Below are positions 51,799 to 59,679 of a stretch of DNA of 64,000 nt, in pieces. The DNA comes from Cryptoclostridium sp036644995 (lineage in GTDB: Bacteria; Bacillota; Dehalobacteriia; UBA7702): contig JAVXOZ010000006.1 in assembly GCA_036644995.1 (NCBI GenBank), forward strand, positions 1-64,000, given 5' to 3'. Both the position numbers and the translations under genes were made by a program. The notes under the pieces are model-generated. The model had not been told where the DNA came from. It ran no database searches and worked only from the letters and a program-made list of their open reading frames with translations. Position 1 is the stretch's first letter, and each line of letters starts with the position of its first letter.

Positions 51799-52743
51799 TT
51801 GACGAAAAGACTTATTTCTGTAATTGACATCAAGACTTTATCTCAGCAAGGTCAAAAAGAGCTTTGCTTAGGCGATGGTGATCTCATCACTCCCGCAGCC
51901 AGAGATGCTGCTGTGGAATTTGGTGTTAAAATTGTAAAAGGTGCTGCACCCCAGTGTACAGCCACAGTTGCAAATCCTCAAGCTTCGCCTTTAGCTACCC
52001 CTGCAGTTGCTGCCGGTGCCGTTGTTACCCGCTCTGAAGGTGTGTCTTCAGCTACCAAATGCCCCCCGGTTCCGGGATATCGTGAAGGTAAAACTTTAAT
52101 TACTTCACCCTGGCCCGAGGTTAGACCAACTTCATGTTCAGTAACAACACAACCTACACCTTCAGCAAATACAACACCTTGGTTGGCTGCAAACCCCGTA
52201 GCTTTTGATGCTATATCAGGTGGTAATTCCACTGTTTCAACCCCTGTTGTTCCATCTTCACCTTGTATTCAGGGTGTAGATAATGACTTAGTAGCTCAAA
52301 TCGTTCAGCAGGTGATGGCTCAAATGAATGGTGGCATAGCCCCTAATTGTCCCCCTGCGGACTTGGTACGTGCCATAGATCCCCAATCAGGTTTTATGCT
52401 GATAAAGGGCAATAGCGTTAAATTAGAACCCTTTAACGATGGTGAAAAAGATCGCCCGGGTATTTGGATTAAAGAATATTCCAATCCTCAAGAAAGTGCC
52501 AATATGACAGCGGGGATAATGGAATTTGACCATGCAGACCTGAATTGGACATTGACTTATGACGAATGGGATTATGTTATAGACGGAACCTTGGAATTTA
52601 TTGTTAACGGTAAAAAGTACACCGGTTATCCCGGAGATTCTTTCTATATTCCCGCTAACACCACTGTAACATTTACCACCCCGGATAAAACCAAGTTTTT
52701 CTTTGTTACATACCCTGCTAATTGGGCAGAAATGTGCAAATAA
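51799..52743 (+). CDS. eutQ: EutQ-like protein with extended N-terminus
   Basis: 314 residues. The C-terminal cupin (about 205-314: GFMLIKGNSVKLEPF, EFDHADLNWTLTYDEWDYVIDGTLEFIVNG, YPGDSFYIPANTTVTF) is EutQ, reported to act as an acetate kinase. The first 45 residues (QGQKELCLGDGDLITPAARDAAVEFGVKIV) resemble the N-terminus of EutT/PduO-like proteins. The linker carries an amphipathic helix DNDLVAQIVQQVMAQMNGG, encapsulation-peptide-like. TTG start with AAGGAGGTG. Confidence 0.9.
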   Translation: MTKRLISVIDIKTLSQQGQKELCLGDGDLITPAARDAAVEFGVKIVKGAAPQCTATVANPQASPLATPAVAAGAVVTRSEGVSSATKCPPVPGYREGKTLITSPWPEVRPTSCSVTTQPTPSANTTPWLAANPVAFDAISGGNSTVSTPVVPSSPCIQGVDNDLVAQIVQQVMAQMNGGIAPNCPPADLVRAIDPQSGFMLIKGNSVKLEPFNDGEKDRPGIWIKEYSNPQESANMTAGIMEFDHADLNWTLTYDEWDYVIDGTLEFIVNGKKYTGYPGDSFYIPANTTVTFTTPDKTKFFFVTYPANWAEMCK

Positions 52744-52799
52744 TATATTCAATAACTAAAATTTAAAATAATTTTTTTAACAAATAGGAGGACATTTAA

Positions 52800-53084
52800 A
52801 TGACTAATATTGCATTAGGAATGATTGAAACCAAAGGATTGGTTGGCTCTATTGAAGCCGCTGATGCCATGGTTAAAGCTGCAAACGTAACCTTGATTGG
52901 TAAAGTACATGTTGGTGGTGCCTACGTAACCGTTATGGTTCGTGGTGATGTTGGTGCTGTTAAAGCAGCTACCGATGCAGGTGCTGCTGCTGCTCAAAGA
53001 GTTGGTGAACTCATTTCCGTACACGTTATCCCCAGACCCCATTCGGAAGTAGAATATATCTTGCCTAAACTCGGTGCTGAATAA
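52800..53084 (+). CDS. eutM: Microcompartment shell hexamer EutM/PduA-like
   Basis: 94 residues, single BMC domain: ALGMIETKGLVGSIEAADAM, KVHVGGAYVTVMVRGDVGAVKAA, VHVIPRPH. The main flat shell tile. The domain is residue-for-residue identical to that of the next gene over 87 residues. AGGAGG site. Confidence 0.95.
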   Translation: MTNIALGMIETKGLVGSIEAADAMVKAANVTLIGKVHVGGAYVTVMVRGDVGAVKAATDAGAAAAQRVGELISVHVIPRPHSEVEYILPKLGAE

Positions 53085-53116
53085 TATAGCGAATAATTAG
53101 GTAAGGGGTTGTAATT

Positions 53117-53788
53117 ATGAATGGACAAAATATCGCCTTGGGCATGATTGAAACCAAAGGTTTGGTTGGCTCCATTGAAGCTGCGGATGCCATGGTTAAA
53201 GCTGCAAACGTAACTTTAATTGGTAAAGTTCATGTTGGCGGTGCCTATGTAACCGTTATGGTTCGTGGTGATGTTGGTGCTGTTAAAGCAGCTACCGATG
53301 CAGGTGCTGCTGCGGCTCAAAGAGTTGGCGAACTCATTTCTGTTCACGTAATTCCCAGACCCCATTCGGAAGTGGAGTATATTCTCCCATCCCTACCTTG
53401 CAATGAAGAAGATGACAGTGAATCCCCTTCTCCCACCGATGATGGTGAAGGGGATGCTGATGAAGCACCTCAAAAACAGGATGATTCTTCCTCGCAACAA
53501 ACATCTAAGGATGTAAAAGCAGAAGAAATATCCCCTACTAAGGACAATGAATTACCTGTAAAGGAAGATGTTGCTCCTGTAAAGGTAGATGTTACCCCTC
53601 AAGAGGTAGAAGTTAAAGAGGTTAAAGCTAAGGAAGTATCTGTTAAATCCGAATTGGAAGCTATGGCGGTTAAAGAATTGCGAAAAATTGCCCGTCAAAC
53701 CGAAGGTATCGGTATTGTAGGCAGAGAAATTTCTGCTGCCAATAAAGGTCTTCTTATTAGGGAGATTTTAAAGGCACGGAATAAATAA
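53117..53788 (+). CDS. BMC shell protein with acidic linker and Rho-N/SAP-like C-terminal domain (EutK-like)
   Basis: 223 residues. 1-94: BMC domain identical to the preceding shell protein. About 95-178: a Glu/Asp/Pro/Lys-rich disordered linker. About 179-223: SELEAMAVKELRKIARQTEG...NKGLLIREILKARNK, which has the helix-extended-loop-helix pattern of Rho N-terminal/SAP-like nucleic-acid-binding domains. EutK of enterics also pairs a BMC domain with a nucleic-acid-binding-like tail, but of the helix-turn-helix type. It is last before a 260-bp gap. Confidence 0.85.
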   Translation: MNGQNIALGMIETKGLVGSIEAADAMVKAANVTLIGKVHVGGAYVTVMVRGDVGAVKAATDAGAAAAQRVGELISVHVIPRPHSEVEYILPSLPCNEEDDSESPSPTDDGEGDADEAPQKQDDSSSQQTSKDVKAEEISPTKDNELPVKEDVAPVKVDVTPQEVEVKEVKAKEVSVKSELEAMAVKELRKIARQTEGIGIVGREISAANKGLLIREILKARNK

Positions 53789-54048
53789 TAGGCAATGAGT
53801 AAAGCCGAAAATATATAAATAACCCTTTTGGATTGCTTATATATTGGTTATCTGTGAATTTAATTTACAGCATTTTAAGCCTTTATCATGTGTCTGTCAC
53901 TTTGCAGATAAGATTCTATCTTCTCTGTAAGTTGAAATAATGTAAATCATCGTAAATTACTAAATTTAGTTATAAATTGCTAAATTGTATTTAAGTTACC
54001 TATTTTACGAAATAATACGGATTAGAAATACGAAAGGGGGACGATTTT

Positions 54049-55533
54049 TTGACTCTCGATTATGATTTAAGAATAATTCAAGAAACCAGAGATCTTGCTC
54101 GTAAAGCAAAAGAAGCCCAAACAATTTTAGCCACTTTTTCCCAGGAAAAACTTAATGAAATCATCAAATCCATGTCCGAAGCAGTGGTTGCCAATGCAGA
54201 ATGGCTCGCCAGAATGGCCTGTGATGAAACTAAATATGGTATTTATGAACATAAAATTATTAAAAATACCTTTGCTGCTAAAAATGTTTATGAATTTATC
54301 AAAGACATGAAAACTGCAGGTTGCATCCATGAAGATTCCGTTAATAAAGTATATGAATATGCTGTTCCTGTTGGGGTTATCATGGGGATTATACCCACAA
54401 CCAATCCCACCTCTACACTTATTCACAATGCAATGTGTGCAGTAAAAAGTGGTAATGCCATTGTATTTTCACCCCATCCCAGTGCTGTAAAATGCTCTGT
54501 GGCAGCTGCCCAAGTTATGATGGATGCCGCTGCTCGTGTTGGTGCGCCTGATGGTATTATCTCATGTCTTACCAAGGTAAGCATGGAAGGTGCCGATGCT
54601 TTAATGCACAACGATAATATAGATGTTATAGTTGCCACCGGTGGCCCTGGCTTAGTTAAAGCTGCTTACAGTGCAGGTAAACCTGCTTTAGGCGTTGGTG
54701 CCGGTAATGTACCTGCCTTTATTGAAAGAACTGCGGATGTTAAAAAAGCAGTTACTGATATAGTTACCAGTAAAACTTTTGATAATGGTATGATTTGTGC
54801 TTCGGAACAATCTATCATTGCTGATTTACCCGTTAAAGACCAAGTTTTGGCTGAATTAAAAGCGCAGGGTTGCTACATTTTAAATGATGAAGAAGCCGCC
54901 AAAGTTGCACATGTTATTATGACACCAACCAATGGTATGGATGCGAGCTTTGTTGGTAAAACAGCTGTTTATATAGCTGAACATGCAGGTGTATCTGTTC
55001 CTGCGGGGACTAAATTATTAATTGCTCCCATGGATGGTTACGGTGCTGAATATCCTTTATCTCATGAAAAGCTCACCACGGTTTTGGGCTTTTATTGTGT
55101 AAAAGATTGGCATGATGCCTGTGAACTGTGTTATGGTTTATTAAATATTGGCGGTGTTGGACATTCCTTGGTTATTCATAGCCAAGATGATGCCATTATT
55201 CGTGAATTTGCGGTAAAACCTGTTTCCCGTATTTTGGTTAATACCCCTGCATCTTTAGGCGGTATTGGCTATACCACCGGAATTTCTCCTTCCCTCACTT
55301 TGGGTTGCGGCACTTGTGGTGGCAGTAGTTTAGACCAAAATCTCACTCCTCTCCATTTAATTAACGTGAAAAGACTTGCATACGGTATCCGTGAACCTAA
55401 TTTAGGTGCTGCTGCCTGCGGAACTTCTGCACCTGCTGCACCCGCTTGTGCAAATGTTCCCCAAAACGGAGCTACCGCCGATGTTATCTCAGATGTTGTA
55501 AGGCAGGTTTTGTCCCAGCTTCAATCCCAATAA
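54049..55533 (+). CDS. eutE: CoA-acylating acetaldehyde dehydrogenase
   Basis: 494 residues; converts acetaldehyde, NAD+ and CoA to acetyl-CoA inside the compartment. NAD-binding GIIPTTNPTSTLIHNAM and GGPGLVKAAYSAGKPALGVGAGN; catalytic cysteine in FDNGMICASEQ. The C-terminus ends in an amphipathic helix DVISDVVRQVLSQLQSQ after an Ala-rich linker, encapsulation-peptide-like; more often this lies at the N-terminus. TTG start after GAAAGGGGG. 11 bp before pduL. Confidence 0.95.
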   Translation: MTLDYDLRIIQETRDLARKAKEAQTILATFSQEKLNEIIKSMSEAVVANAEWLARMACDETKYGIYEHKIIKNTFAAKNVYEFIKDMKTAGCIHEDSVNKVYEYAVPVGVIMGIIPTTNPTSTLIHNAMCAVKSGNAIVFSPHPSAVKCSVAAAQVMMDAAARVGAPDGIISCLTKVSMEGADALMHNDNIDVIVATGGPGLVKAAYSAGKPALGVGAGNVPAFIERTADVKKAVTDIVTSKTFDNGMICASEQSIIADLPVKDQVLAELKAQGCYILNDEEAAKVAHVIMTPTNGMDASFVGKTAVYIAEHAGVSVPAGTKLLIAPMDGYGAEYPLSHEKLTTVLGFYCVKDWHDACELCYGLLNIGGVGHSLVIHSQDDAIIREFAVKPVSRILVNTPASLGGIGYTTGISPSLTLGCGTCGGSSLDQNLTPLHLINVKRLAYGIREPNLGAAACGTSAPAAPACANVPQNGATADVISDVVRQVLSQLQSQ

Positions 55534-55544
55534 GGGGTGATGAT

Positions 55545-56204
55545 ATGAATGAACAAGAAATTGCAGCGTTAATTCAAAAACTGGTAAAAGACCAAATGGC
55601 AGAACACGCCGTTGAAGTTTGTGAAGAAGCGCAATTAGTACCCATTGGCATTTCCAACAGACATATTCATTTGAGCCAAAATGATTTTGAAACTCTTTTT
55701 GGTGCAGGTGCAACCATGACTCGCTTTAAAGACTTATCACAACCGGGGCAATTTGCCTGCCAGGAAGTGATGACTCTGGTGGGTCCCGGTGGTGCCATTG
55801 AAAGGGTACGCCTTTTAGGACCTGCCAGAAATCAAAGCCAAATAGAAGTTTCCGTTGCGGATTGTTTTAAGCTTGGTATCCAAGCTCCTTTGCGTGATTC
55901 CGGAGATTTGAACAATTCAGCCTCTGTTACCTTGGTTGGTCCCAAAGGCAGCATAACCTTGGGTGAAGGTTGCATAATTGCTATTAAGCACATCCATATG
56001 CACACCGATGATGCTGCAAAATTTGGGCTAAAGGATAAGGACAAAGTGAATGTTCGCACTTGCACCCAGCGTGGTTTGGTTTTCTTAGAAGTTGGTGTTC
56101 GTGTCAGTGATAATTTCAAATTGGAAATGCACGTTGATATGGATGAAGCCAATGCTGCATCTTTAAAAAATGGTGATATGGTTGAAATTTTAAGAAAATC
56201 TTAA
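55545..56204 (+). CDS. pduL: Phosphotransacylase PduL
   Basis: 219 residues. Converts acetyl-CoA to acetyl phosphate, regenerating CoA in the lumen. Zinc-binding motifs GISNRHIHLSQ and IKHIHMHTDDA; the N-terminal helix EQEIAALIQKLVKDQMAE is an encapsulation peptide. It replaces EutD. I start at ATG 55545 with AAGGGGTGA; the longer frame lies in eutE. Last gene of the EUT operon, followed by a terminator. Confidence 0.94.
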   Translation: MNEQEIAALIQKLVKDQMAEHAVEVCEEAQLVPIGISNRHIHLSQNDFETLFGAGATMTRFKDLSQPGQFACQEVMTLVGPGGAIERVRLLGPARNQSQIEVSVADCFKLGIQAPLRDSGDLNNSASVTLVGPKGSITLGEGCIIAIKHIHMHTDDAAKFGLKDKDKVNVRTCTQRGLVFLEVGVRVSDNFKLEMHVDMDEANAASLKNGDMVEILRKS

Positions 56205-56256
56205 TAGTTCAATATAATCAAATATAGTATCGGGGGTTTTTAGCCTTCGCTATGCA

Positions 56257-56312
56257 AAAAAATGCCAAATTCTTGGGTACTTATAAGTACTTCGGAGTTT
56301 GGCATTTTTATT
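56257..56312 (+). terminator. Terminator of the EUT operon
   Basis: Stem aaaaaatgccaaa with tttggcattttta, with an inner hairpin gtacttataagtac; T-rich tail. It could also stop transcription from the opposite side. Confidence 0.8.
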
Positions 56313-56347
56313 TGGTTTTTTAGCAATGTTTGTGGTTTCCTAAAAAT

Positions 56348-56506
56348 GAAATATAGGCACTTTGGCAATGATTTTGTTCCCTAAACGGAATATATTTGAG
56401 TGGTAATTGAGGTATGGCATTGTATTTAGGCATCTGACATATTTTACTGAGTTTGATTCCGAAATATAGGCACTTTCTCAATGGTTTTGTTCCCTAAACG
56501 GAATAT
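56348..56506. repeat. Two 46-bp direct repeats
   Basis: 56348-56393 and 56461-56506 share gaaatataggcacttt followed by caatg and ttttgttccctaaacgga. A partial third copy of the middle segment is near 56528-56545. Origin unknown. Confidence 0.75.
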
Positions 56507-56641
56507 TGGGTGCAGGGCAGAACTTTTATCTATGGTTTTGTTCATATGATTTTGGCATATGGCGGCTTTAATTTGAGCAAAAAAATAAAACTTATGCCAT
56601 TTTTTATGGACACAAGTTTTATTTAAAAGTTTTTATTATAG

Positions 56642-57034
56642 TTATTCGGTTTCTTTAATGTAGAGCACATCAGCAGGGCAGGCTTTTACACAGATGCCGC
56701 AAGCAATACATTTGCTGGGTGTTTCTTTCTTTTCGGATTTCACCATAACACCGGCAGGACAGGCTTCTACGCATTTCCCGCAATTAGTGCATTTTTTCTT
56801 ATCTATGGTGTAAACACCTTTTTTGTTTTGAGTAATAGCATCGTTTTCGCAAACTTCGGCACATTTACCACATTGGGTGCAGACCTTTGTTTTAAATGCG
56901 CCTTTTTTGTTGTAACCAATTTGAATACAGGAAAGGTCTTCGCTGAATTCTTTGTAAAAAGCTTCTGAGCAAGCAACAACACAAGCAAGACAAGCCATAC
57001 ATTCGTCTTTGTTCTGTACTGCTAATTTTTTCAT
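56642..57034 (-). CDS. Polyferredoxin with four [4Fe-4S] motifs
   Basis: 130 residues with four CX2CX2CX3C motifs: CMACLACVVAC, CTQCGKCAEVC, CTNCGKCVEAC and CIACGICVKAC. The second, third and fourth lie in standard ferredoxin repeats. Soluble electron carrier; the partner is unknown. It is convergent with the EUT operon, so not part of it, though a role in reducing cobalamin or in anaerobic energy metabolism is possible. Confidence 0.88.
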   Translation of the reverse strand: MKKLAVQNKDECMACLACVVACSEAFYKEFSEDLSCIQIGYNKKGAFKTKVCTQCGKCAEVCENDAITQNKKGVYTIDKKKCTNCGKCVEACPAGVMVKSEKKETPSKCIACGICVKACPADVLYIKETE

Positions 57035-57401
57035 GGGAAATCTCCTTTCGCTTTACCAATAAATATTTTCGCTATCTTCATTTTAGCACCTTTGCGGTTA
57101 TTGTCAAAGGATTATGGAAATTAGGTAAAAATTTCAACATTAATTGCAGTATTTTCAATGCTTAATGTCATATAAAAAGTTATTTACTGAAAATATAAGC
57201 TTAATATTTAACCTAAAACTCTGTATTTAACCTAAAACTGTGGATAATGTGTAAAAATCGACAAATTACCCAATTTATCATTGTTTTACACCTCAGTATG
57301 TGCTTATCTTCACGGCATGGGGTGTTAACTGTTGTACATTGTTGTTTAAGGTTCTAAGCCGTTGTTTAAGGTTGTATTGGTGAAAGTAAAATTTAATTTT
57401 A
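57035..57401. other. 367-bp intergenic region, no gene seen
   Basis: AT-rich, with a short direct repeat (gttgtttaaggtt near 57336 and 57362). It should hold the ferredoxin promoter on the minus strand; I cannot place it with confidence. Confidence 0.4.
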
Positions 57402-58460
57402 TTAGCAATGGGATGGTATCTTTGCCTTCTGCTGTGTATCTTTACGCTGTTTAAGTTTTTTTCTGATGTTATTTTCTGCTTTATAAAATAGTATGCCCAG
57501 GGTTATGGTTAGGGCTAAATTTAAAGGTATTGCCAAGTAATAGGGGAGTGTTTTTTCCCAGCCAATGTGAAACCAAAACATTTGGATTAGAAAAATATGG
57601 TAAGATGATTGCCCCACCAAAGAGAGTAAATCTCCAAATTTTCCCGGTATTTTTTTATGGAAAAAATAAGAGATAAAAAATGCCATAATGGGGAAAACAT
57701 ATAGTATGGTGGGCATAGCTGTTCTGCGCCAAACCGCAAATATATCCGGAACATATCCTTGATAATTTACTGCGTAAATATAAATACCACCAATTAATAA
57801 GGAAAACAGCAAGAAAATTATGTTTCTTTTAGATTTTAAAATATCCTTTTGGTGTAAATATATATAAATGCCACCTGCCAAAAATACTAAATAACGTAAA
57901 ATAATACGTTTATAATATATGGTATCTAAATCTATATAGTAAACTCCTACTTGAAATATAAGCTGTACGCCCACTAATATTAATACACCTTTAAAGCCAT
58001 ATTTTTTAATGAGCACATAACACAGTGGAAAAACAAACAGCATTTCCACTAAAAGCGGCACATAATAACTGCCTGGGCCATATCCCCCAAAAAAGAAAGA
58101 GCGTACAACATTGTATAGGTCAAAAGGTATGCCCACAATTCCCCAGCGATATATTACTTCTAAAGGGAAAATAACAATAAAAGGAGCTAAAAATCGAGAT
58201 AATTTTGGTAAAACTGTTGATTTTTTGTACCAGCTACCAATGCCCATAGTTTCCATTTTATGATAAGAAAGGGAAAAGGTAAACCCACTAATCAAAATAA
58301 AAAAAGGTACAGCCAAACCGATAAAATAAGGATAGAGCAAAAGTTTTTCCATGTGTGATCCCAATGTGCAATGATTTATAATTACGGAAATCATGGCTAT
58401 TGCTTTGATATAGTCCAACACATAGATTCTGTTGCTTTTATCCGTTACGGTGTTTGTCAT
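57402..58460 (-). CDS. Acyltransferase family 3 membrane protein
   Basis: 352 residues, about ten membrane helices. N-terminal motif YVLDYIKAIAMISVIINHCTLG, with the catalytic-type His of the OafA/NodX acyltransferase-3 family, and RFLAPFIVIFPLEVIYRW. Likely O-acetylates a surface polymer or transports/modifies a small metabolite. 13 bp downstream of the flavodoxin gene on the same strand. Confidence 0.82.
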   Translation of the reverse strand: MTNTVTDKSNRIYVLDYIKAIAMISVIINHCTLGSHMEKLLLYPYFIGLAVPFFILISGFTFSLSYHKMETMGIGSWYKKSTVLPKLSRFLAPFIVIFPLEVIYRWGIVGIPFDLYNVVRSFFFGGYGPGSYYVPLLVEMLFVFPLCYVLIKKYGFKGVLILVGVQLIFQVGVYYIDLDTIYYKRIILRYLVFLAGGIYIYLHQKDILKSKRNIIFLLFSLLIGGIYIYAVNYQGYVPDIFAVWRRTAMPTILYVFPIMAFFISYFFHKKIPGKFGDLLSLVGQSSYHIFLIQMFWFHIGWEKTLPYYLAIPLNLALTITLGILFYKAENNIRKKLKQRKDTQQKAKIPSHC

Positions 58461-58473
58461 CTATTCCTTCACC

Positions 58474-58953
58474 TCACGCAAATTTTTTTGCGAACTCAAT
58501 TACTTTATCGGGATAAAATTCCGTGGTGAGGGCTTCGGGATTTTTTGCTCTTTGCTTAACTGCTATTTTCGCAATAAATTTATCCATACCTTTTAAAGCA
58601 CCGGGTTCCATTACCCCGCCAAAGCTTTCAATAACCAAAGCAGCGGAGCGTAATTCTTCGGGAATATTTGCCTCTATTTCTTCTTCAGCTTTTTCCGGCA
58701 GTCCACAGCAAATGAAGTAGCCGGTTTTTTTGGTAAGCAAAGTTTCTTTTTCACGTGCTAAAAATTCTTTGGCGGGTTGCTGCATTTGCCACATATGGAT
58801 ACAGCTGCCCATAATAACGGCATCGTATTCTTGTAGCATTGGTTTTTCTTTAGCCAAATCTACCACAACGGAATTGGTGATATGGTCCTTTAATAAATAA
58901 GCGGCTTTTTTAGTTGTTCCGTTTTTGCCTGCATAAGCAATTAATGTTTTCAT
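58474..58953 (-). CDS. Flavodoxin-domain protein
   Basis: 159 residues; FMN phosphate loop YAGKNGTTKKAA at the N-terminus, then VIMGSCIHMWQMQ and FICCGLP: flavodoxin 5/HemG-like family. Electron transfer or quinone reduction is possible. Upstream of the acyltransferase in the same operon. Confidence 0.85.
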   Translation of the reverse strand: MKTLIAYAGKNGTTKKAAYLLKDHITNSVVVDLAKEKPMLQEYDAVIMGSCIHMWQMQQPAKEFLAREKETLLTKKTGYFICCGLPEKAEEEIEANIPEELRSAALVIESFGGVMEPGALKGMDKFIAKIAVKQRAKNPEALTTEFYPDKVIEFAKKFA

Positions 58954-59264
58954 GACGTATCCTCCTAAATTTATGCTAACATATTATACCATAAACTGTG
59001 AAAATATGATACAATAACAATAGTAGATTTGTTATTGTAGGCTGTTGATAAAGTCTGATATTCGGCAAAATCCCTTCCCACCCACTGCTTATGTACATCT
59101 ATGTACACTGCACAGCCGCTGCTCAGGGAGTTTTACCGAATCTAAGTCTTTCTTAACAGCCTGACATCTTGCCAAAAAACTATGTTTTTTGACAATCTGC
59201 AATAACAATAGTAGATTTGTTATTTGGCAGAGTCCTTGATATTAAATAAAAAAGGAGAAATATT
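58954..59264. other. 311-bp divergent intergenic region with repeat copy E
   Basis: Between the divergent flavodoxin and C_GCAxxG_C_C genes. Repeat copy E takes up most of it. Confidence 0.6.
59039..59198 (+). repeat. 160-bp structured mobile repeat, copy E
   Basis: Full-length copy with an exact 25-bp target duplication (59012-59036 and 59200-59224). The right-hand duplication starts directly after the terminal gacaatctg; two extra bases (gt) separate the left one from the 5' end. Confidence 0.95.
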
Positions 59265-59669
59265 ATGAACAGAAAAGAAAAAGCAATTCAAAATTATAAA
59301 GATGGTTACAACTGCTCTCAATCGGTTATTTGTGCTTATGCGGATATTTGGGGAATAGAAGAAAATGTTGCTTATCGCATTTCTGAAGGATACGGCGGCG
59401 GCATGGGGCAGCTGGGGGAAGTTTGCGGTGCTGTATCTGCTATGTTTTCCGCTGTGGGATTAAAAAATAGCGGCGGCTTGGAAAAAATTGGTGAAACCAA
59501 AAAAACCACTTATGGCGTAGTAAAAAATATGGCAATGGAATTTGAAAATAAGCATCACAGTATTTTGTGCCGTGAATTATTAAAAGACGATTCCCGCCCC
59601 AAACAAGAAATTTGTTTGGGCTGCGTGGCAGATGCCTGCGATATTATAGAAAGTACATTAATTGATTAG
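59265..59669 (+). CDS. C_GCAxxG_C_C family redox protein
   Basis: 134 residues of the family named for its cysteine pattern: NCSQSVICAY, GGGMGQLGEVCGAVSAMFSAVG, CRELL and CLGCVADACDIIE. Conserved cysteines suggest a metal or redox centre; function not established. AAGGAG site; 10 bp before the amidohydrolase gene. TAG stop. Confidence 0.88.
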   Translation: MNRKEKAIQNYKDGYNCSQSVICAYADIWGIEENVAYRISEGYGGGMGQLGEVCGAVSAMFSAVGLKNSGGLEKIGETKKTTYGVVKNMAMEFENKHHSILCRELLKDDSRPKQEICLGCVADACDIIESTLID

Positions 59670-59679
59670 GAGATAGCAA

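Larger units (their letters stand above)
56205..56641. other. 437-bp intergenic region with terminator and a duplicated 46-bp motif
   Basis: It holds the pduL terminator and two 46-bp direct repeats. No ORF with coding character. Confidence 0.55.

Noticed and set aside
53789..54048. Possible additional sigma-54 promoter before eutE
   Set aside because: No GG-N10-GC with a TGG/TTGC context found in this 260-bp gap; nothing else recognisable there.
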